The position numbers and the translations under genes are program-made. Under the pieces are notes generated by a model. That model saw only the letters and a program-made list of their open reading frames with translations, was not told where the DNA came from and did no database searches. DNA of 64,000 bases from Microbacterium sp. LWO14-1.2 (GTDB lineage Bacteria; Actinomycetota; Actinomycetes; Actinomycetales; Microbacteriaceae). Each line of letters opens with the position of its first letter. Position 1 is the first letter of the stretch. Below, piece after piece: positions 53,306-63,185 of the stretch. The stretch covers positions 248,001 through 312,000 of the forward strand of contig NZ_CP151633.1 of NCBI RefSeq assembly GCF_038397715.1. The letters run 5' to 3'.

Positions 53306-54256
53306 TCAGTCCGAGTCGACGAAGCGCACTCCGCTCGACCCGCGGCCGGACGCTTCCGCCAGCGCGGTCTTCGCCGCGCTCATGGCGACTCCGCCGTTGT
53401 AGCCGCGGCGCGCGAGCTGCCCCACGAGACGGCGGAGCGCCGTGTCGGGATCGAGCCGGGCCAGCGACGTCGCCTTGGTCCGGGCGAACTCGAGGGCACG
53501 CTCGGCGTCGTCGTCCGGCAGTTCTTCGAGAGCGGCGTCGATGACCTCGCGCGGGATTCCTCGCTGAGCGAGCGCACGAGTGAGAGCGACGCGCCCCTGC
53601 CCCTTGCGCTGCACTCCCCCGGTGACGAGTTGCTCGGCGAGCACGGCATCGTCGAGATAGCCGCGCCGTTCGAACTCCGCGACCACATCGTCGACCTGGT
53701 GCGCATCGAGACGACGGCCGTCGTTCTCGTAGCCTCGCAGCACGAGACGCGCTTCGGAGACCGACAGCGAGCGCGAGCGGAGCTTGCGCACGAGGAGCTC
53801 CTCCGCTGCGGCGCGGATCTCCTCGTCGCTCTGCGGAGACCGCGCGCCCGTTCCCGCCTCTCCGAATGCACCGCCCGAAGAATCGGGCACGGCGTTGAGC
53901 GGACGCAGACGGGGACCTCGTCCTGCCGCACCCCGCGCAGGATGACGTTCGCTCGGGGAACCGTCCGACGCCTCTTCCGCCATCGATCCGCTGAGGTCGT
54001 CGCCGTTCCAGGTCGACCGCCAGAGTCCCGCATCGCCGGTGCGTCGCGGGACGACCACTTCGGCTGCGCGACGGGCTTCGTCCGAGACGCCGTCTCCCGT
54101 CCTATGCGAGCGCGACCCGTGCGAGCGCGACCCGTGCTCGTCCAGGCGCGGAATCCGATCCCCCGCGTCGTCGGATTCGGAAGCCCCGCGCCGCCTGCCG
54201 AACAGCGGCGTCACGGGAGCGAGCCGCTCGGACTCGCCCCCATGATGATCACTCAT
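53306..54256 (-). CDS. recX: Regulatory protein RecX with long N-terminal extension
   Basis: A 316-aa RecX. The conserved part, about residues 160-305, has the three-helix repeats (RGYENDGRRLDAHQVDDVVAEFERRGYLDDAVLAEQ; VALTRALAQRGIPREVIDAAL; LVGQLARRGYNGGVAM). It binds RecA filaments and limits recombination. The first 150 residues are unlike normal RecX: hydrophilic, Arg/Ser/Asp-rich, probably disordered, with a short duplication (HGSRSHGSRSH). It lies 60 bases after recA, as usual. Confidence 0.9.
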   Translation of the reverse strand: MSDHHGGESERLAPVTPLFGRRRGASESDDAGDRIPRLDEHGSRSHGSRSHRTGDGVSDEARRAAEVVVPRRTGDAGLWRSTWNGDDLSGSMAEEASDGSPSERHPARGAAGRGPRLRPLNAVPDSSGGAFGEAGTGARSPQSDEEIRAAAEELLVRKLRSRSLSVSEARLVLRGYENDGRRLDAHQVDDVVAEFERRGYLDDAVLAEQLVTGGVQRKGQGRVALTRALAQRGIPREVIDAALEELPDDDAERALEFARTKATSLARLDPDTALRRLVGQLARRGYNGGVAMSAAKTALAEASGRGSSGVRFVDSD

Positions 54257-54316
54257 CGCACACTCCGGTCATAGGAGCAGTCGTTCCCCGACCGTCGAAC
54301 TGCCTGCGCATGGCTT

Positions 54317-55363
54317 CTACGCGGGACGACGCTCGGCGAGCTCGTCACCGGGAGCAGCAGCAGCCGGCCCGCCGATCCCGAGCTTCTGCTTGATCTGCGT
54401 CTCGATCGTGAGAGCGATGTCGGGATTCTTGATCAGGAACGTGCGGGCGTTCTCCTTGCCCTGTCCGAGCTGATCTCCGTCGTAGGTGTACCAGGACCCC
54501 GACTTCTTCACGATGCCGTGGTCGACGCCGAAATCGATGAGGCTGCCCTCGCGGGAGATGCCGACGCCGTAGAGGATGTCGAACTCCGCCTGCTTGAACG
54601 GAGGAGCCATCTTGTTCTTGACGACCTTGACCCTGGTGCGGTTTCCGACAGCGTCGGTGCCGTCCTTGAGGGTCTCGATGCGACGGATGTCCATGCGCAC
54701 CGACGCGTAGAACTTGAGCGCCTTTCCACCGGCGGTGGTCTCCGGCGATCCGAAGAACACACCGATCTTCTCGCGCAGCTGGTTGATGAAGATCATCGTC
54801 GTGTTGGTCTGGTTGAGACCACCGGTCAGCTTGCGGAGCGCCTGCGACATCAGGCGAGCCTGGAGACCGACGTGCGAGTCTCCCATCTCGCCCTCGATCT
54901 CAGCACGGGGCACGAGGGCTGCGACGGAGTCGATCACGATCAGGTCGATCGCGCCGGAGCGCACGAGCATGTCGGCGATCTCAAGCGCCTGCTCACCCGT
55001 GTCGGGCTGCGAGACGAGGAGCGCGTCGATGTCGACGCCGAGCTTGGCGGCGTAGTCGGGGTCGAGCGCATGCTCCGCGTCAATGAACGCTGCGATGCCG
55101 CCGGAGCGCTGGGCGTTGGCGATCGCGTGCAGGGTGAGCGTGGTCTTACCCGATGACTCGGGTCCGTAGATCTCCACGATGCGGCCACGCGGGAGCCCGC
55201 CGACGCCGAGAGCGACGTCGAGAGCGATCGAACCGGTCGGGATCACGGCGACGGGGGCGCGCTCATCGCTGCCCAGCCGCATGACCGAGCCCTTTCCGAA
55301 CTGGCGGTCGATCTGAGCGAGTGCGGTCTCGAGGGACTTCTCGCGGTCTGCGGGTGATGGCAT
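54317..55363 (-). CDS. recA: Recombinase RecA
   Basis: A 348-aa recombinase driving strand exchange and LexA self-cleavage. Walker A GPESSGKT is at 67-74, with [22 protein letters not shown] (Walker B and loop L1) and [22 protein letters not shown] (L2). The ATG at 55363 has AAGGAG seven bases upstream; longer frames are unlikely. A LexA-box-like sequence about 200 bases upstream points to SOS induction. recX follows. Confidence 0.98.
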   Translation of the reverse strand: MPSPADREKSLETALAQIDRQFGKGSVMRLGSDERAPVAVIPTGSIALDVALGVGGLPRGRIVEIYGPESSGKTTLTLHAIANAQRSGGIAAFIDAEHALDPDYAAKLGVDIDALLVSQPDTGEQALEIADMLVRSGAIDLIVIDSVAALVPRAEIEGEMGDSHVGLQARLMSQALRKLTGGLNQTNTTMIFINQLREKIGVFFGSPETTAGGKALKFYASVRMDIRRIETLKDGTDAVGNRTRVKVVKNKMAPPFKQAEFDILYGVGISREGSLIDFGVDHGIVKKSGSWYTYDGDQLGQGKENARTFLIKNPDIALTIETQIKQKLGIGGPAAAAPGDELAERRPA

Positions 55364-55561
55364 GACGTGCTCCTTATGCTCGCGTGGTGCCGCCTGTAGG
55401 CTGTCGCGGTCGTCCCGGGATCGGGACGAACTCTCCGACAAGGCGTATGGCTCTTCGGCCTGTTATCACCGTACGAGGGGCCACCGACATTGCATCGCGT
55501 GAGCCCACTGAACGGGGAGAACGTGGCCTCCGAACCACTTGTGCAGAACGTTACGCCCGTT

Positions 55562-55577
55562 TCGAACACATCTTCGA
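55562..55577. promoter_or_regulatory. Candidate LexA (SOS) box upstream of recA
   Basis: TCGAACACATCTTCGA matches the actinobacterial LexA consensus TCGAAC-N4-GTTCGA at 11 of 12 specified positions. It lies in the 271-base gap between DUF3046 and recA, about 200 bases before the recA start. Function is inferred. Confidence 0.68.
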
Positions 55578-55634
55578 CGACACGCCGGGAAAGACGTCGC
55601 GGATCTCGAAGCCGCTCCGCTCCGCCGTCGCGGC

Positions 55635-55859
55635 TCAGCGCTTGCGAGGCTCGAGCCGCCCGGCGCCGTGGCGGCGCTCGAGAGGCACATCCGTCTCAGC
55701 ACACAGCGCGAGCCAGATGTCGCGCGGAGGGATCCCCGCGTCCAGGGCACCCTCGGCCGTGCGACCGGACAATCCTGTGAGCACCAGGTCGCTCACCAGG
55801 GACGACGCACGCCCACCGAATTCGGCCTCCACAGCGCGGAGGAACTCACTACGACGCAT
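55635..55859 (-). CDS. DUF3046 family protein
   Basis: A 74-aa protein typical of the gene between clgR-like regulator and recA in actinobacteria. MRRSEFLRAVEAEFGGRASSLVSD..., ending in PPRDIWLALCAETDVPLERRHG, matches the DUF3046 pattern. Function unknown; conservation next to recA is the main clue. Confidence 0.88.
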   Translation of the reverse strand: MRRSEFLRAVEAEFGGRASSLVSDLVLTGLSGRTAEGALDAGIPPRDIWLALCAETDVPLERRHGAGRLEPRKR

Positions 55860-55879
55860 GAAGAGTCGGGGACTCGATG

Positions 55880-56188
55880 TCAGTGGAGCGAGAGTTCGGG
55901 CTCGACAGCCGCCACGAGGTCGTCGGGGACGACGTCGGGGAACACCTGGATGCCCTCGAGAACCGAGATGCGGTCACCGACCTCGCGCATGATCGTCGAG
56001 ATCGGGACGTCGAGCGCATCGGCCACCGATGCGAGGATCTCGCTCGAGGCCTCTTTCTGTCCGCGCTCGACTTCACTGAGGTATCCGAGGGCGACAGACG
56101 CCTTGCTCGCGACCTGACGGAGCGTCCGCCCCTTCTGAAGACGGAAGTCCCTCAGAACATCGCCGATTTCCTGCCGTACGAGAATCAT
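55880..56188 (-). CDS. XRE family regulator, ClgR-like
   Basis: A 102-aa regulator. The HTH is GRTLRQVASKASVALGYLSEVERGQKEASSEIL (about 20-52). The position between cinA and DUF3046-recA and the C-terminal tail match ClgR/PspC-region regulators that activate clp protease genes and repair functions in actinobacteria. The upstream 141-base region carries two inverted repeats that could be its own operators. Confidence 0.87.
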   Translation of the reverse strand: MILVRQEIGDVLRDFRLQKGRTLRQVASKASVALGYLSEVERGQKEASSEILASVADALDVPISTIMREVGDRISVLEGIQVFPDVVPDDLVAAVEPELSLH

Positions 56189-56244
56189 CGGAACCTCCTC
56201 CCAGATCGCCTACTCGAGGTCTCCCCCGATGGAATCGTCAGTCT

Positions 56245-56302
56245 AGTCGTATCGACTGTCACAGAATCTACCCTTGCACGCTGTGCTTTCGGTGTGAGCA
56301 CA
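56245..56302. promoter_or_regulatory. Two inverted repeats upstream of the XRE regulator
   Basis: In the AT-richer gap between cinA and the XRE gene, AGTCG-TAT-CGACT (56245-56257) and TGTGCT-N9-AGCACA (56282-56302) are perfect inverted repeats. They are candidate operators for autoregulation or input from another regulator. Neither matches the ClgR box I recall. Confidence 0.45.
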
Positions 56303-56329
56303 TTTATGACAACGGGCACGTCCCGCTCG

Positions 56330-56809
56330 CTATTCCCGTGTCATCCGACGCAGCAGGGAGAGCACGGCGTCCACCGAAGCGGCGCGGATCCCCACGCGGT
56401 CGCCGTCGAATCGGAACGACTCGCTCGCGGAGCTCTCCGGAGTCACGACCGCGACGTGCACGGTGCCCACGGCCTGACCGTCGGGCGAGTCCGGGCCGGC
56501 GATGCCGGTCGTCGCGATCCCGACGTCGGCAGGTCGTCCGACACCGACGGCGCGGCGCACTCCGTCAGCCATCTGCAGCGCCACGCGCGGGTGAACGGGC
56601 CCATGCGCCGCCAGGAGCGCCTCGTCGACCTCGAGCAACGAGTGCTTGACCGGAGTCGCGTAAGCCACGACGGCACCCCAGAGCGCTGCCGAGGCGCCGG
56701 GGACGCTCACGAGCTCTGCGGCGACGGCGCCGCCCGTCAACGACTCGGCCACGCCCAGCGTCCATCCGCGGGCCGAGAGGGCCTCGACGACGTCGGAGGC
56801 GATCGTCAC
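56330..56809 (-). CDS. CinA C-terminal domain (nicotinamide-nucleotide amidase) protein
   Basis: A 159-aa stand-alone PncC/CinA-C domain. The segments VAESLTGGAVAAELVSVPGASAALWGAVVAYA and VGIATTGIAGPDSPDGQAVGTVHVAV are characteristic. It deamidates nicotinamide mononucleotide in NAD recycling; the long CinA N-terminal domain is absent. The GTG start at 56809 overlaps the pgsA stop (GTGA). Confidence 0.92.
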   Translation of the reverse strand: MTIASDVVEALSARGWTLGVAESLTGGAVAAELVSVPGASAALWGAVVAYATPVKHSLLEVDEALLAAHGPVHPRVALQMADGVRRAVGVGRPADVGIATTGIAGPDSPDGQAVGTVHVAVVTPESSASESFRFDGDRVGIRAASVDAVLSLLRRMTRE

Positions 56810-57381
56810 GCCGACCGCCTGGATCCTCTGACCTGGGCGACGATGTAGTCGATCCCGCTCGCCACCGTGAGGATCAGGACGATGATCATGAGCACAGCCG
56901 TCACGAGCACCCACGGCCACAGGCCGATCACCACGTGCAGGGGCAGCAGCGCCCATCCGAGAGCGACACCCTGCACGGCGGTCTTGAGCTTGCCCATCCA
57001 CGCCGCGGCGACCACGTGCTCCTTCGCGACGATCAAGCGGTGGATGGTGATCCCCCACTCGCGCACGAGGATCACGACGACGACCCACCAGTTGAGTTCG
57101 GCGAGGATGGCGAGGCCGATGAAACCGGCCCCGGTGAGGAGCTTGTCGGCGATGGGATCCCAGAGCTTGCCGAAATCGCTGACGATGTCGTAGCGCCGGG
57201 CGAGGTAGCCGTCGACCCAGTCGGTGGAGATGGCCACGATGAAGAGGACCGCGGCGATCCAGCGAACGGCCAGATCGGTCAGGCCGTAGGTGCCGCCGAG
57301 CAGGAGCAGGACGAAGAAGACGACTGCGAGGGGGATGCGTGCGACCGTGATCGCGTTGGGCAGCTGCCGGGGTATCGCCAT
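56806..57381 (-). CDS. pgsA: CDP-diacylglycerol--glycerol-3-phosphate 3-phosphatidyltransferase
   Basis: A 191-aa membrane enzyme for phosphatidylglycerol synthesis. The CDP-alcohol phosphotransferase motif DG-x2-AR-x8-G-x3-D-x3-D is exact within WVDGYLARRYDIVSDFGKLW and the following DPIAD. Five to six membrane helices are visible. The ATG shares one base with the ftsK stop (TGATG). Confidence 0.95.
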   Translation of the reverse strand: MAIPRQLPNAITVARIPLAVVFFVLLLLGGTYGLTDLAVRWIAAVLFIVAISTDWVDGYLARRYDIVSDFGKLWDPIADKLLTGAGFIGLAILAELNWWVVVVILVREWGITIHRLIVAKEHVVAAAWMGKLKTAVQGVALGWALLPLHVVIGLWPWVLVTAVLMIIVLILTVASGIDYIVAQVRGSRRSA

Positions 57382-60092
57382 CAGTCGCGCCCCGTCAGTC
57401 CCCAGGCGTCTTCATCGCCATCGGCCTCGACCTCGGGCAGGCCCTCGAACTGCGCCTCGACCGGGTCGCGCGGGGCAACGGCTCCCGCAGCGGCGGGCGC
57501 TGCGGGGGTGGCACCGGCAGGGGCCGGCACGTCCTCACCGCGGAGCTTCGCCATGACCTGCGGAAGCTGCTCCGGGGTCGCGAGGACGTCACGGGCCTTC
57601 GATCCCTCGGACGGGCCGACGATCTCCCTCGACTCGAGCAGATCCATCAGGCGGCCCGCCTTGGCGAAGCCGACGCGCAGCTTGCGCTGCAGCATCGACG
57701 TGGAGCCGAACTGCGACGACACGATGAGCTCGGCCGCGGCGAGGAGGAGTTCGAGGTCGTCTCCGATGTCCTCGTCGACCTCCTTCTTCTTGCTCGGCTC
57801 CATGGCCTCCTGCACGTCCGGCCGGTACTCGGGACGAGCCTGCCGCGTGACGTGCTTGACGACCGCGTCGATCTCCTTCTCGTCGACCCACGCACCCTGC
57901 AGACGGAAGGGCTTGGACGACCCCATGGGCGAGAACAGGGCGTCACCCTGACCGATGAGCTTGTCGGCACCGGGGCTGTCGAGGATCACACGGCTGTCGG
58001 TGACGCTGGTGACGGCGAAGGCAAGACGCGATGGGACGTTGGCCTTGATCAGACCCGTCACGACGTCGACGCTCGGGCGCTGCGTGGCGAGGACCAGGTG
58101 GATGCCGGACGCACGGGCGAGCTGCGTGATGCGGACGATCGAGTCCTCGACATCGCGCGGAGCGACCATCATGAGGTCGGCGAGCTCGTCGACGACCACC
58201 AGCAGATACGGGTACGGCTTGAGCACGCGCTCGCTGCCGACGGGCACCTCGACCTCGCCGGCCCGGACGGCCCTGTTGAAGTCGTCGATGTGGCGGAACC
58301 CGAACGACGCGAGGTCGTCGTACCGCATGTCCATCTCCTTCACGACCCACTGCAGCGCCTCGGCGGCCTTCTTCGGGTTCGTGATGATCGGCGTGATGAG
58401 GTGCGGGACTCCTGCGTAGCTGGTGAGCTCGACACGCTTCGGGTCGATCAGGACCATCCGCACGTCCGAGGGACGTGCGCGCATGAGCAGGCTCGTGATC
58501 ATCGAGTTCACGAAGCTCGACTTACCGGAACCCGTCGAACCGGCGACGAGGAGGTGCGGCATCTTCGCGAGGTTCGCGACCACGAAGTTGCCGCCGACGT
58601 CTTTGCCCACGCCGATGGTCAGCGGGTGCGTGCTCTTGTGCGCTGCCTGCGAGCGGAGCACGTCTCCCAGCGCGACCGTCTCGCGGTCGGTGTTGGGGAT
58701 CTCGATGCCGATGGCGCTCTTGCCGGGGATGGGCGAGAGGATGCGCACGTCGTTGGATGCCACGGCGTACGCGAAGTTGTTGCTCAGCTGCAGGATCTTC
58801 TCGACCTTGACGCCGTGCCCCACCTCGACCTCGTACTGGGTGACCGTCGGACCGCGGGAAAACCCCGTGACCTTCGCATCCACGTTGAACTGCGACAGCA
58901 CGCTGGTGATCTGCTCGACGATGCGGTCGTTCGCCTCCGAGCGGGCCACCGAGGGCGGGCCCTCCGCCAGCACGCCGGGCGACGGGAGGATGTACGGCGC
59001 GACCGGAGCCTGAGGGCCGCCGTCGCCCGGGCCGTCGGTGCCGAACCCGTCGAGCCCCGGGAGCTCGGGCATCTCGCCCGTGTCCGACTCGTCGTCGAGG
59101 AGCGCCGTGGTCTGCTGCTCCGCGAGCGCGTCGGTCACCGAGCGCACGTCGGACAGGACCTCCGTCGCCGCGTCGTACGGGTTGGCGACCGTGACGGCCT
59201 GGTCGTAGGCGGGCGTGGCCTCCTGGGTCCCGAGGAGCGCCGTGATGTCGTCGGAGCCGAGCGTCCCCTCGTCGGGATCCTCCTCGCGACCGGTCTTGTT
59301 GCGCCGCCACCAGGGCAGCACGTCGGGGTCGTCGACCTTGTCCGCGTCGTCGATCGCCGTGGCATCCTTCGCCGGCTTCTCGGTGCGCTCGGCGTCGAAC
59401 ATCCACGCGTAAAGGTCGCCGAGGCGCTGGCCGATGCGGTTCGGCGGCGTCTTCGTGAGGATCAGGATGCTGAGCACCACCAGCAGCGACAGCACGAGAT
59501 ACGCCGGGATGTCCGTCAGATACGTCAGGGGCTGCCCGATCAGCCATCCGAGCAGGCCGCCGGACTCGCTGAGGGCCGGCATGCCCTGGTTCGGGTGCGG
59601 TCGCGGACCCGCCACGTGGAAGATGCCCGACAGCGCGAGCACGAACATCCCGAAGCCGATTCCGATGCGTCCGTTGTCGTGGACGGACGAGGGATGACGG
59701 AAGAGCCAACCGGCCAGCAGCAGGAGCAGGACCGGCATGATGAACGCGACCCGCCCCACGAAGAGGCCGACGGAGTACGCGCTGATGCTCGCGGCGACCT
59801 CGCTGCCGATGAAGAACCACTCGTTCACCGCGCCGGCGATCGCCAGCAGCACCAGGAGGAACGGGAAGCCGTCGCGACGGTCGTCCTTCTCGAGCGTCTC
59901 GGGACCGAAGGCACGGAAGAGGCCACCCACACCGTGGGCGAGACCGCCCCACGCACGGACGATCACCGGGGGCTTGTCGACATCGTCGATGTACTTCTTC
60001 GGCGCAGCCTGGGCCTTCGGAGCCGCCTGCCTCTTGGGGCGAGGCGGGGCGCTCTCGGACGCGCGCGCTGACTTCGTGGTGCTCCTGGCCAT
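57381..60092 (-). CDS. ftsK: DNA translocase FtsK
   Basis: A 903-aa translocase coupling division and chromosome segregation. Four N-terminal membrane helices lie near 75-95, 113-133, 144-164 and 194-214, then an acidic linker (about 220-380). The motor domain has P-loop [10 protein letters not shown] from 518, and the C-terminal gamma winged helix near 800-860 ([34 protein letters not shown]) reads KOPS-type signals. TAACGT lies six bases before the ATG (leaderless type). Confidence 0.96.
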   Translation of the reverse strand: MARSTTKSARASESAPPRPKRQAAPKAQAAPKKYIDDVDKPPVIVRAWGGLAHGVGGLFRAFGPETLEKDDRRDGFPFLLVLLAIAGAVNEWFFIGSEVAASISAYSVGLFVGRVAFIMPVLLLLLAGWLFRHPSSVHDNGRIGIGFGMFVLALSGIFHVAGPRPHPNQGMPALSESGGLLGWLIGQPLTYLTDIPAYLVLSLLVVLSILILTKTPPNRIGQRLGDLYAWMFDAERTEKPAKDATAIDDADKVDDPDVLPWWRRNKTGREEDPDEGTLGSDDITALLGTQEATPAYDQAVTVANPYDAATEVLSDVRSVTDALAEQQTTALLDDESDTGEMPELPGLDGFGTDGPGDGGPQAPVAPYILPSPGVLAEGPPSVARSEANDRIVEQITSVLSQFNVDAKVTGFSRGPTVTQYEVEVGHGVKVEKILQLSNNFAYAVASNDVRILSPIPGKSAIGIEIPNTDRETVALGDVLRSQAAHKSTHPLTIGVGKDVGGNFVVANLAKMPHLLVAGSTGSGKSSFVNSMITSLLMRARPSDVRMVLIDPKRVELTSYAGVPHLITPIITNPKKAAEALQWVVKEMDMRYDDLASFGFRHIDDFNRAVRAGEVEVPVGSERVLKPYPYLLVVVDELADLMMVAPRDVEDSIVRITQLARASGIHLVLATQRPSVDVVTGLIKANVPSRLAFAVTSVTDSRVILDSPGADKLIGQGDALFSPMGSSKPFRLQGAWVDEKEIDAVVKHVTRQARPEYRPDVQEAMEPSKKKEVDEDIGDDLELLLAAAELIVSSQFGSTSMLQRKLRVGFAKAGRLMDLLESREIVGPSEGSKARDVLATPEQLPQVMAKLRGEDVPAPAGATPAAPAAAGAVAPRDPVEAQFEGLPEVEADGDEDAWGLTGRD

Positions 60093-60119
60093 GCTCTCAC
60101 GTTACGACCAGCACCCGAC

Positions 60120-60153
60120 ATCGGCCCGTAATGACGCGGCATTCCGGGCCGAT
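60120..60153. terminator. Hairpin between ribonuclease J and ftsK genes
   Basis: ATCGGCCCG (60120-60128) pairs perfectly with CGGGCCGAT (60145-60153) around a 16-base loop. It starts shortly after the ribonuclease J stop on the minus strand. No U-run follows; it may slow or end transcription before ftsK, which seems to have its own promoter. Confidence 0.55.
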
Positions 60154-60169
60154 CGGGGGCCTCGCGGAC

Positions 60170-61846
60170 TCAGGCCTCGATGACGAGCGGCACGATCATC
60201 GGACGACGGCGCAGCTTCTGGTTGACCCACCGGCCGATCGTGCGACGCACCACCTGCGACAGCGCATGCGTGTCGCGGACGCCGTTGCCCGACGCCTCCT
60301 TGAGGGCGGCGACGATCTTCGGCGAGACGTCGTCGAAGACCGAATCGTCCTCGGCGATGCCGCGGGCGTGGATCTCCGGTCCCGAGATGATGCGCCCCGT
60401 CGCGGCATCCACGACGACGATGACCGAGACGAAGCCCTCCTCGCCGAGGATCCGACGGTCCTTGAGGTCGGCATCGGTGATCTCGCCGACCGTCGAGCCG
60501 TCGACGTACACGAAGCCGAGGTCGAGCTGACCGGCGACGCGTGCGTCGCCGTCCTTCAGGTCGATCACCGTGCCGTTCGAGGCGATGATCGTGCGCTCCG
60601 CGGGGATCCCGGTGTCCTGGGCGAGCTTCGCATTCGCCATGAGGTGCCGGTACTCGCCGTGCACGGGGAGGACATTCTTCGGCTTGAGGATGTTGTAGCA
60701 GTAGAGCAGCTCCCCGGCGGCGGCGTGGCCGGACACGTGCACGCGGGCGTTCGCCTTGTGCACGACGTTCGCGCCGAGCTTCGTGAGTCCGTCGATCACG
60801 CGGTACACGGCGTTCTCGTTACCGGGGATGAGGCTCGAGGCGAGGATGACCGTGTCGCCCTCGCTGATCTCGATCGCGTGGTCGAGATTCGCCATGCGGC
60901 TGAGCACGGCCATCGGCTCGCCCTGCGACCCCGTCGACATGTAGACGATGCGGTCGTCGGGCAGGTCGCGAGCCTTCTTGAAGTCGATGAGCACGCCGTC
61001 CGGCACCTTGAGGTACCCGAGCTGCTCGGCGATCGTCATGTTCCGCACCATGCTTCGACCGAGGAAGGCGACACGGCGCCCGTGGGCGTGAGCCGCGTCG
61101 ATGACCTGCTGCACGCGGTGCACGTGGCTGGAGAAGCTCGCGACGATCACGCGGCGAGGGGCCTTCGCGATCACCTGGTCGAGCACCGGACCGATAGACC
61201 GCTCGGTCGGGGTGAAGCCGGGGACGTCCGCGTTGGTGGAATCGACGAGGAACAGGTCGACGCCCTCCTCCCCCAGACGGGAGAAGGCGCGGAGGTCCGT
61301 GATGCGACCGTCGAGCGGCAGCTGGTCCATCTTGAAGTCGCCGGTGGCGAGGACCATGCCGGCCGGCGTGCGGATCGCGACGGCGAGGGCATCCGGGATC
61401 GAGTGGTTCACGGCCACGAACTCGAGGTCGAACGGGCCGACCTGCTCGCGCTGACCCTCCTTGACCGTGAGCGTGAAGGCCTTGATGCGGTGCTCCTTGA
61501 GCTTCGCCTCGACCAGTGCGAGGGTCAGACCCGAGCCGATTAGCGGAATGTCGCTCTTGAGGCGCAGCAGGTACGGCACAGCGCCGATGTGGTCTTCGTG
61601 ACCGTGCGTGAGCACCACGCCGACGATGTCGTCGAGCCGGTCCTTGATCGGCTCGAAATCGGGCAGGATCAGGTCGACGCCCGGCTGGTGCTCCTCGGGG
61701 AACAGCACTCCGCAGTCGACGATCAGGATCTTGCCGTCGAACTCGAAGATGGTCATGTTGCGTCCGACCTCGCCGAGTCCGCCGAGCGGGGTGACGCGCA
61801 GCGTCCCCCGTTCGAGGTCGGTGGGATCTGCGATCGGGATGGACAT
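60170..61846 (-). CDS. rnj: Ribonuclease J
   Basis: A 558-aa metallo-beta-lactamase/beta-CASP RNase. The zinc motif is HGHEDH at 81-86, with ATGDFKMD, FLVDSTNAD and the beta-CASP motifs YMSTGSQGEP and HVSGHAAAGEL. It has endo- and 5'-exonuclease activity in mRNA decay and rRNA maturation. It sits between dapA and ftsK, a common actinobacterial order. Confidence 0.96.
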   Translation of the reverse strand: MSIPIADPTDLERGTLRVTPLGGLGEVGRNMTIFEFDGKILIVDCGVLFPEEHQPGVDLILPDFEPIKDRLDDIVGVVLTHGHEDHIGAVPYLLRLKSDIPLIGSGLTLALVEAKLKEHRIKAFTLTVKEGQREQVGPFDLEFVAVNHSIPDALAVAIRTPAGMVLATGDFKMDQLPLDGRITDLRAFSRLGEEGVDLFLVDSTNADVPGFTPTERSIGPVLDQVIAKAPRRVIVASFSSHVHRVQQVIDAAHAHGRRVAFLGRSMVRNMTIAEQLGYLKVPDGVLIDFKKARDLPDDRIVYMSTGSQGEPMAVLSRMANLDHAIEISEGDTVILASSLIPGNENAVYRVIDGLTKLGANVVHKANARVHVSGHAAAGELLYCYNILKPKNVLPVHGEYRHLMANAKLAQDTGIPAERTIIASNGTVIDLKDGDARVAGQLDLGFVYVDGSTVGEITDADLKDRRILGEEGFVSVIVVVDAATGRIISGPEIHARGIAEDDSVFDDVSPKIVAALKEASGNGVRDTHALSQVVRRTIGRWVNQKLRRRPMIVPLVIEA

Positions 61847-61914
61847 GCGCTCTCCTCAGTCGGACGCTACCCGCGTCCGTTCGTTCATGGTGTCGCGGCG
61901 CACCGCGACCGGTG

Positions 61915-62892
61915 TCAGCGTGTCGTGCCGTGCACCTTCGGCAGGGCGCCGCCCGCAGCCGCATTGCGGTCGGGGCGGAAGTTCGAGAAGTCGGCACCGG
62001 GGACGTCCTTCACGAGGTCGAGCTCGTCCTCGATCAGGGCGGCCTCCCACTCCTCCGGTCCGACGAGGGGCAGACGCACGCGCGGGCTCGAGATGCGGCC
62101 GAGCCCGTGCAGGATGTACTTCGCCGCGACCGTGCCCGGCACGTGGGTCATGACCGCGCGGACGAGCGGCTCGAGGCGCTTGTGCTCGGCGGTCGCGGCG
62201 GCGAGGTCTCCGCGGTTCACGGCGTCGACGATGGTCCGATAGGGCGTCGCGGCGATGTTGGCCGTCACACCGATCATGCCGGTCGCACCGATCGCGAGGT
62301 GCGGCAGCACGTTCGCGTCATCCCCGGAGAAGTACATGAGGTCGGTCTGGTTGAGTACGCGGCTCACCTCGGAGAAGTCGCCCTTGGCGTCCTTCACCGC
62401 GAGGATGTTCGGGTGCTTCGCGAGACGCAGGATCGTCTCGTACTTGATGGGCACTCCCGTGCGGCCGGGGATGTCGTACAGGATCACCGGGAGATCGGTC
62501 GCGTCCGCGACGAGCCGGAAGTGCGTGAGGATGCCCGCCTGCGTCGGCTTGTTGTAGTACGGCGTGACGATCATGATGCCGTCGGCGCCGGCCTTCTCGC
62601 TCGCCTTGTAGAGCTCGATCGCGTGGGCGGTCTCGTTCGAGCCGCCACCCGTGACGATCTTCGCGCGACCGGCCGAGACGGACTTGCCGACCTCGACGAG
62701 CTTGAGCTTCTCGGGGTCCGTCAGGGTCGAGGTCTCGCCGGTCGTTCCCGTCACGACGATGCCGTCCGCGCCAGCGGTGATCACGTCATCGATGTGCTTC
62801 TCGACGGCGGGCCAGTCGACTTCGCCGTCGGCGGTCATGGGGGTGACCAGCGCGACGAGAACCTGTCCGAAAGGGTTGCCCGAGTGCGTCAT
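61915..62892 (-). CDS. dapA: 4-hydroxy-tetrahydrodipicolinate synthase
   Basis: A 325-aa class I aldolase joining pyruvate and aspartate semialdehyde. The Schiff-base K167 is in AVKDAKGD, Y139 in YDIPGRTG, and the threonine pair in GTTGE (49-53). First step of the lysine/diaminopimelate branch; dapF lies further along the same strand. TACGCT lies six bases before the ATG at 62892. Confidence 0.97.
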   Translation of the reverse strand: MTHSGNPFGQVLVALVTPMTADGEVDWPAVEKHIDDVITAGADGIVVTGTTGETSTLTDPEKLKLVEVGKSVSAGRAKIVTGGGSNETAHAIELYKASEKAGADGIMIVTPYYNKPTQAGILTHFRLVADATDLPVILYDIPGRTGVPIKYETILRLAKHPNILAVKDAKGDFSEVSRVLNQTDLMYFSGDDANVLPHLAIGATGMIGVTANIAATPYRTIVDAVNRGDLAAATAEHKRLEPLVRAVMTHVPGTVAAKYILHGLGRISSPRVRLPLVGPEEWEAALIEDELDLVKDVPGADFSNFRPDRNAAAGGALPKVHGTTR

Positions 62893-62919
62893 GCTCCCAG
62901 CGTATCGGTCGGCCGGGGT

Positions 62920-63144
62920 CTATGCGGACGCTGCGGGACGGATGACGTCGCCCCGCCGCCACGTGATGGTCAACACATCCTCCACCGCGAACTCCGTCGC
63001 GCTCACCGCCATCGAGAGGTCGCCGGCGGGGCGCACGGCGGCTCCGTCGGCCGTCATCGCTGCGAGACGCGCAGCCTCCGCCTCGTTGCGGCGCCGCAGC
63101 TTCTCGTTCGCGTCCTGCGTCTCGCGCTCCTGCCGAACAGCCAT
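62920..63144 (-). CDS. Small protein of unknown function
   Basis: A 74-aa protein. The first 30 residues form a charged helix (RQERETQDANEKLRRRNEAE), then a Gly/Ala turn and a short beta-rich end (EFAVEDVLTITWRRGD). It is 27 bases upstream of dapA on the same strand and divergent from the Nudix gene 41 bases away. Family not recognised; translation is likely from context only. Confidence 0.6.
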   Translation of the reverse strand: MAVRQERETQDANEKLRRRNEAEAARLAAMTADGAAVRPAGDLSMAVSATEFAVEDVLTITWRRGDVIRPAASA

Positions 63145-63185
63145 CCCACGACTCCGATCCCACGGAGACGCCTAGGCTCTGACGC

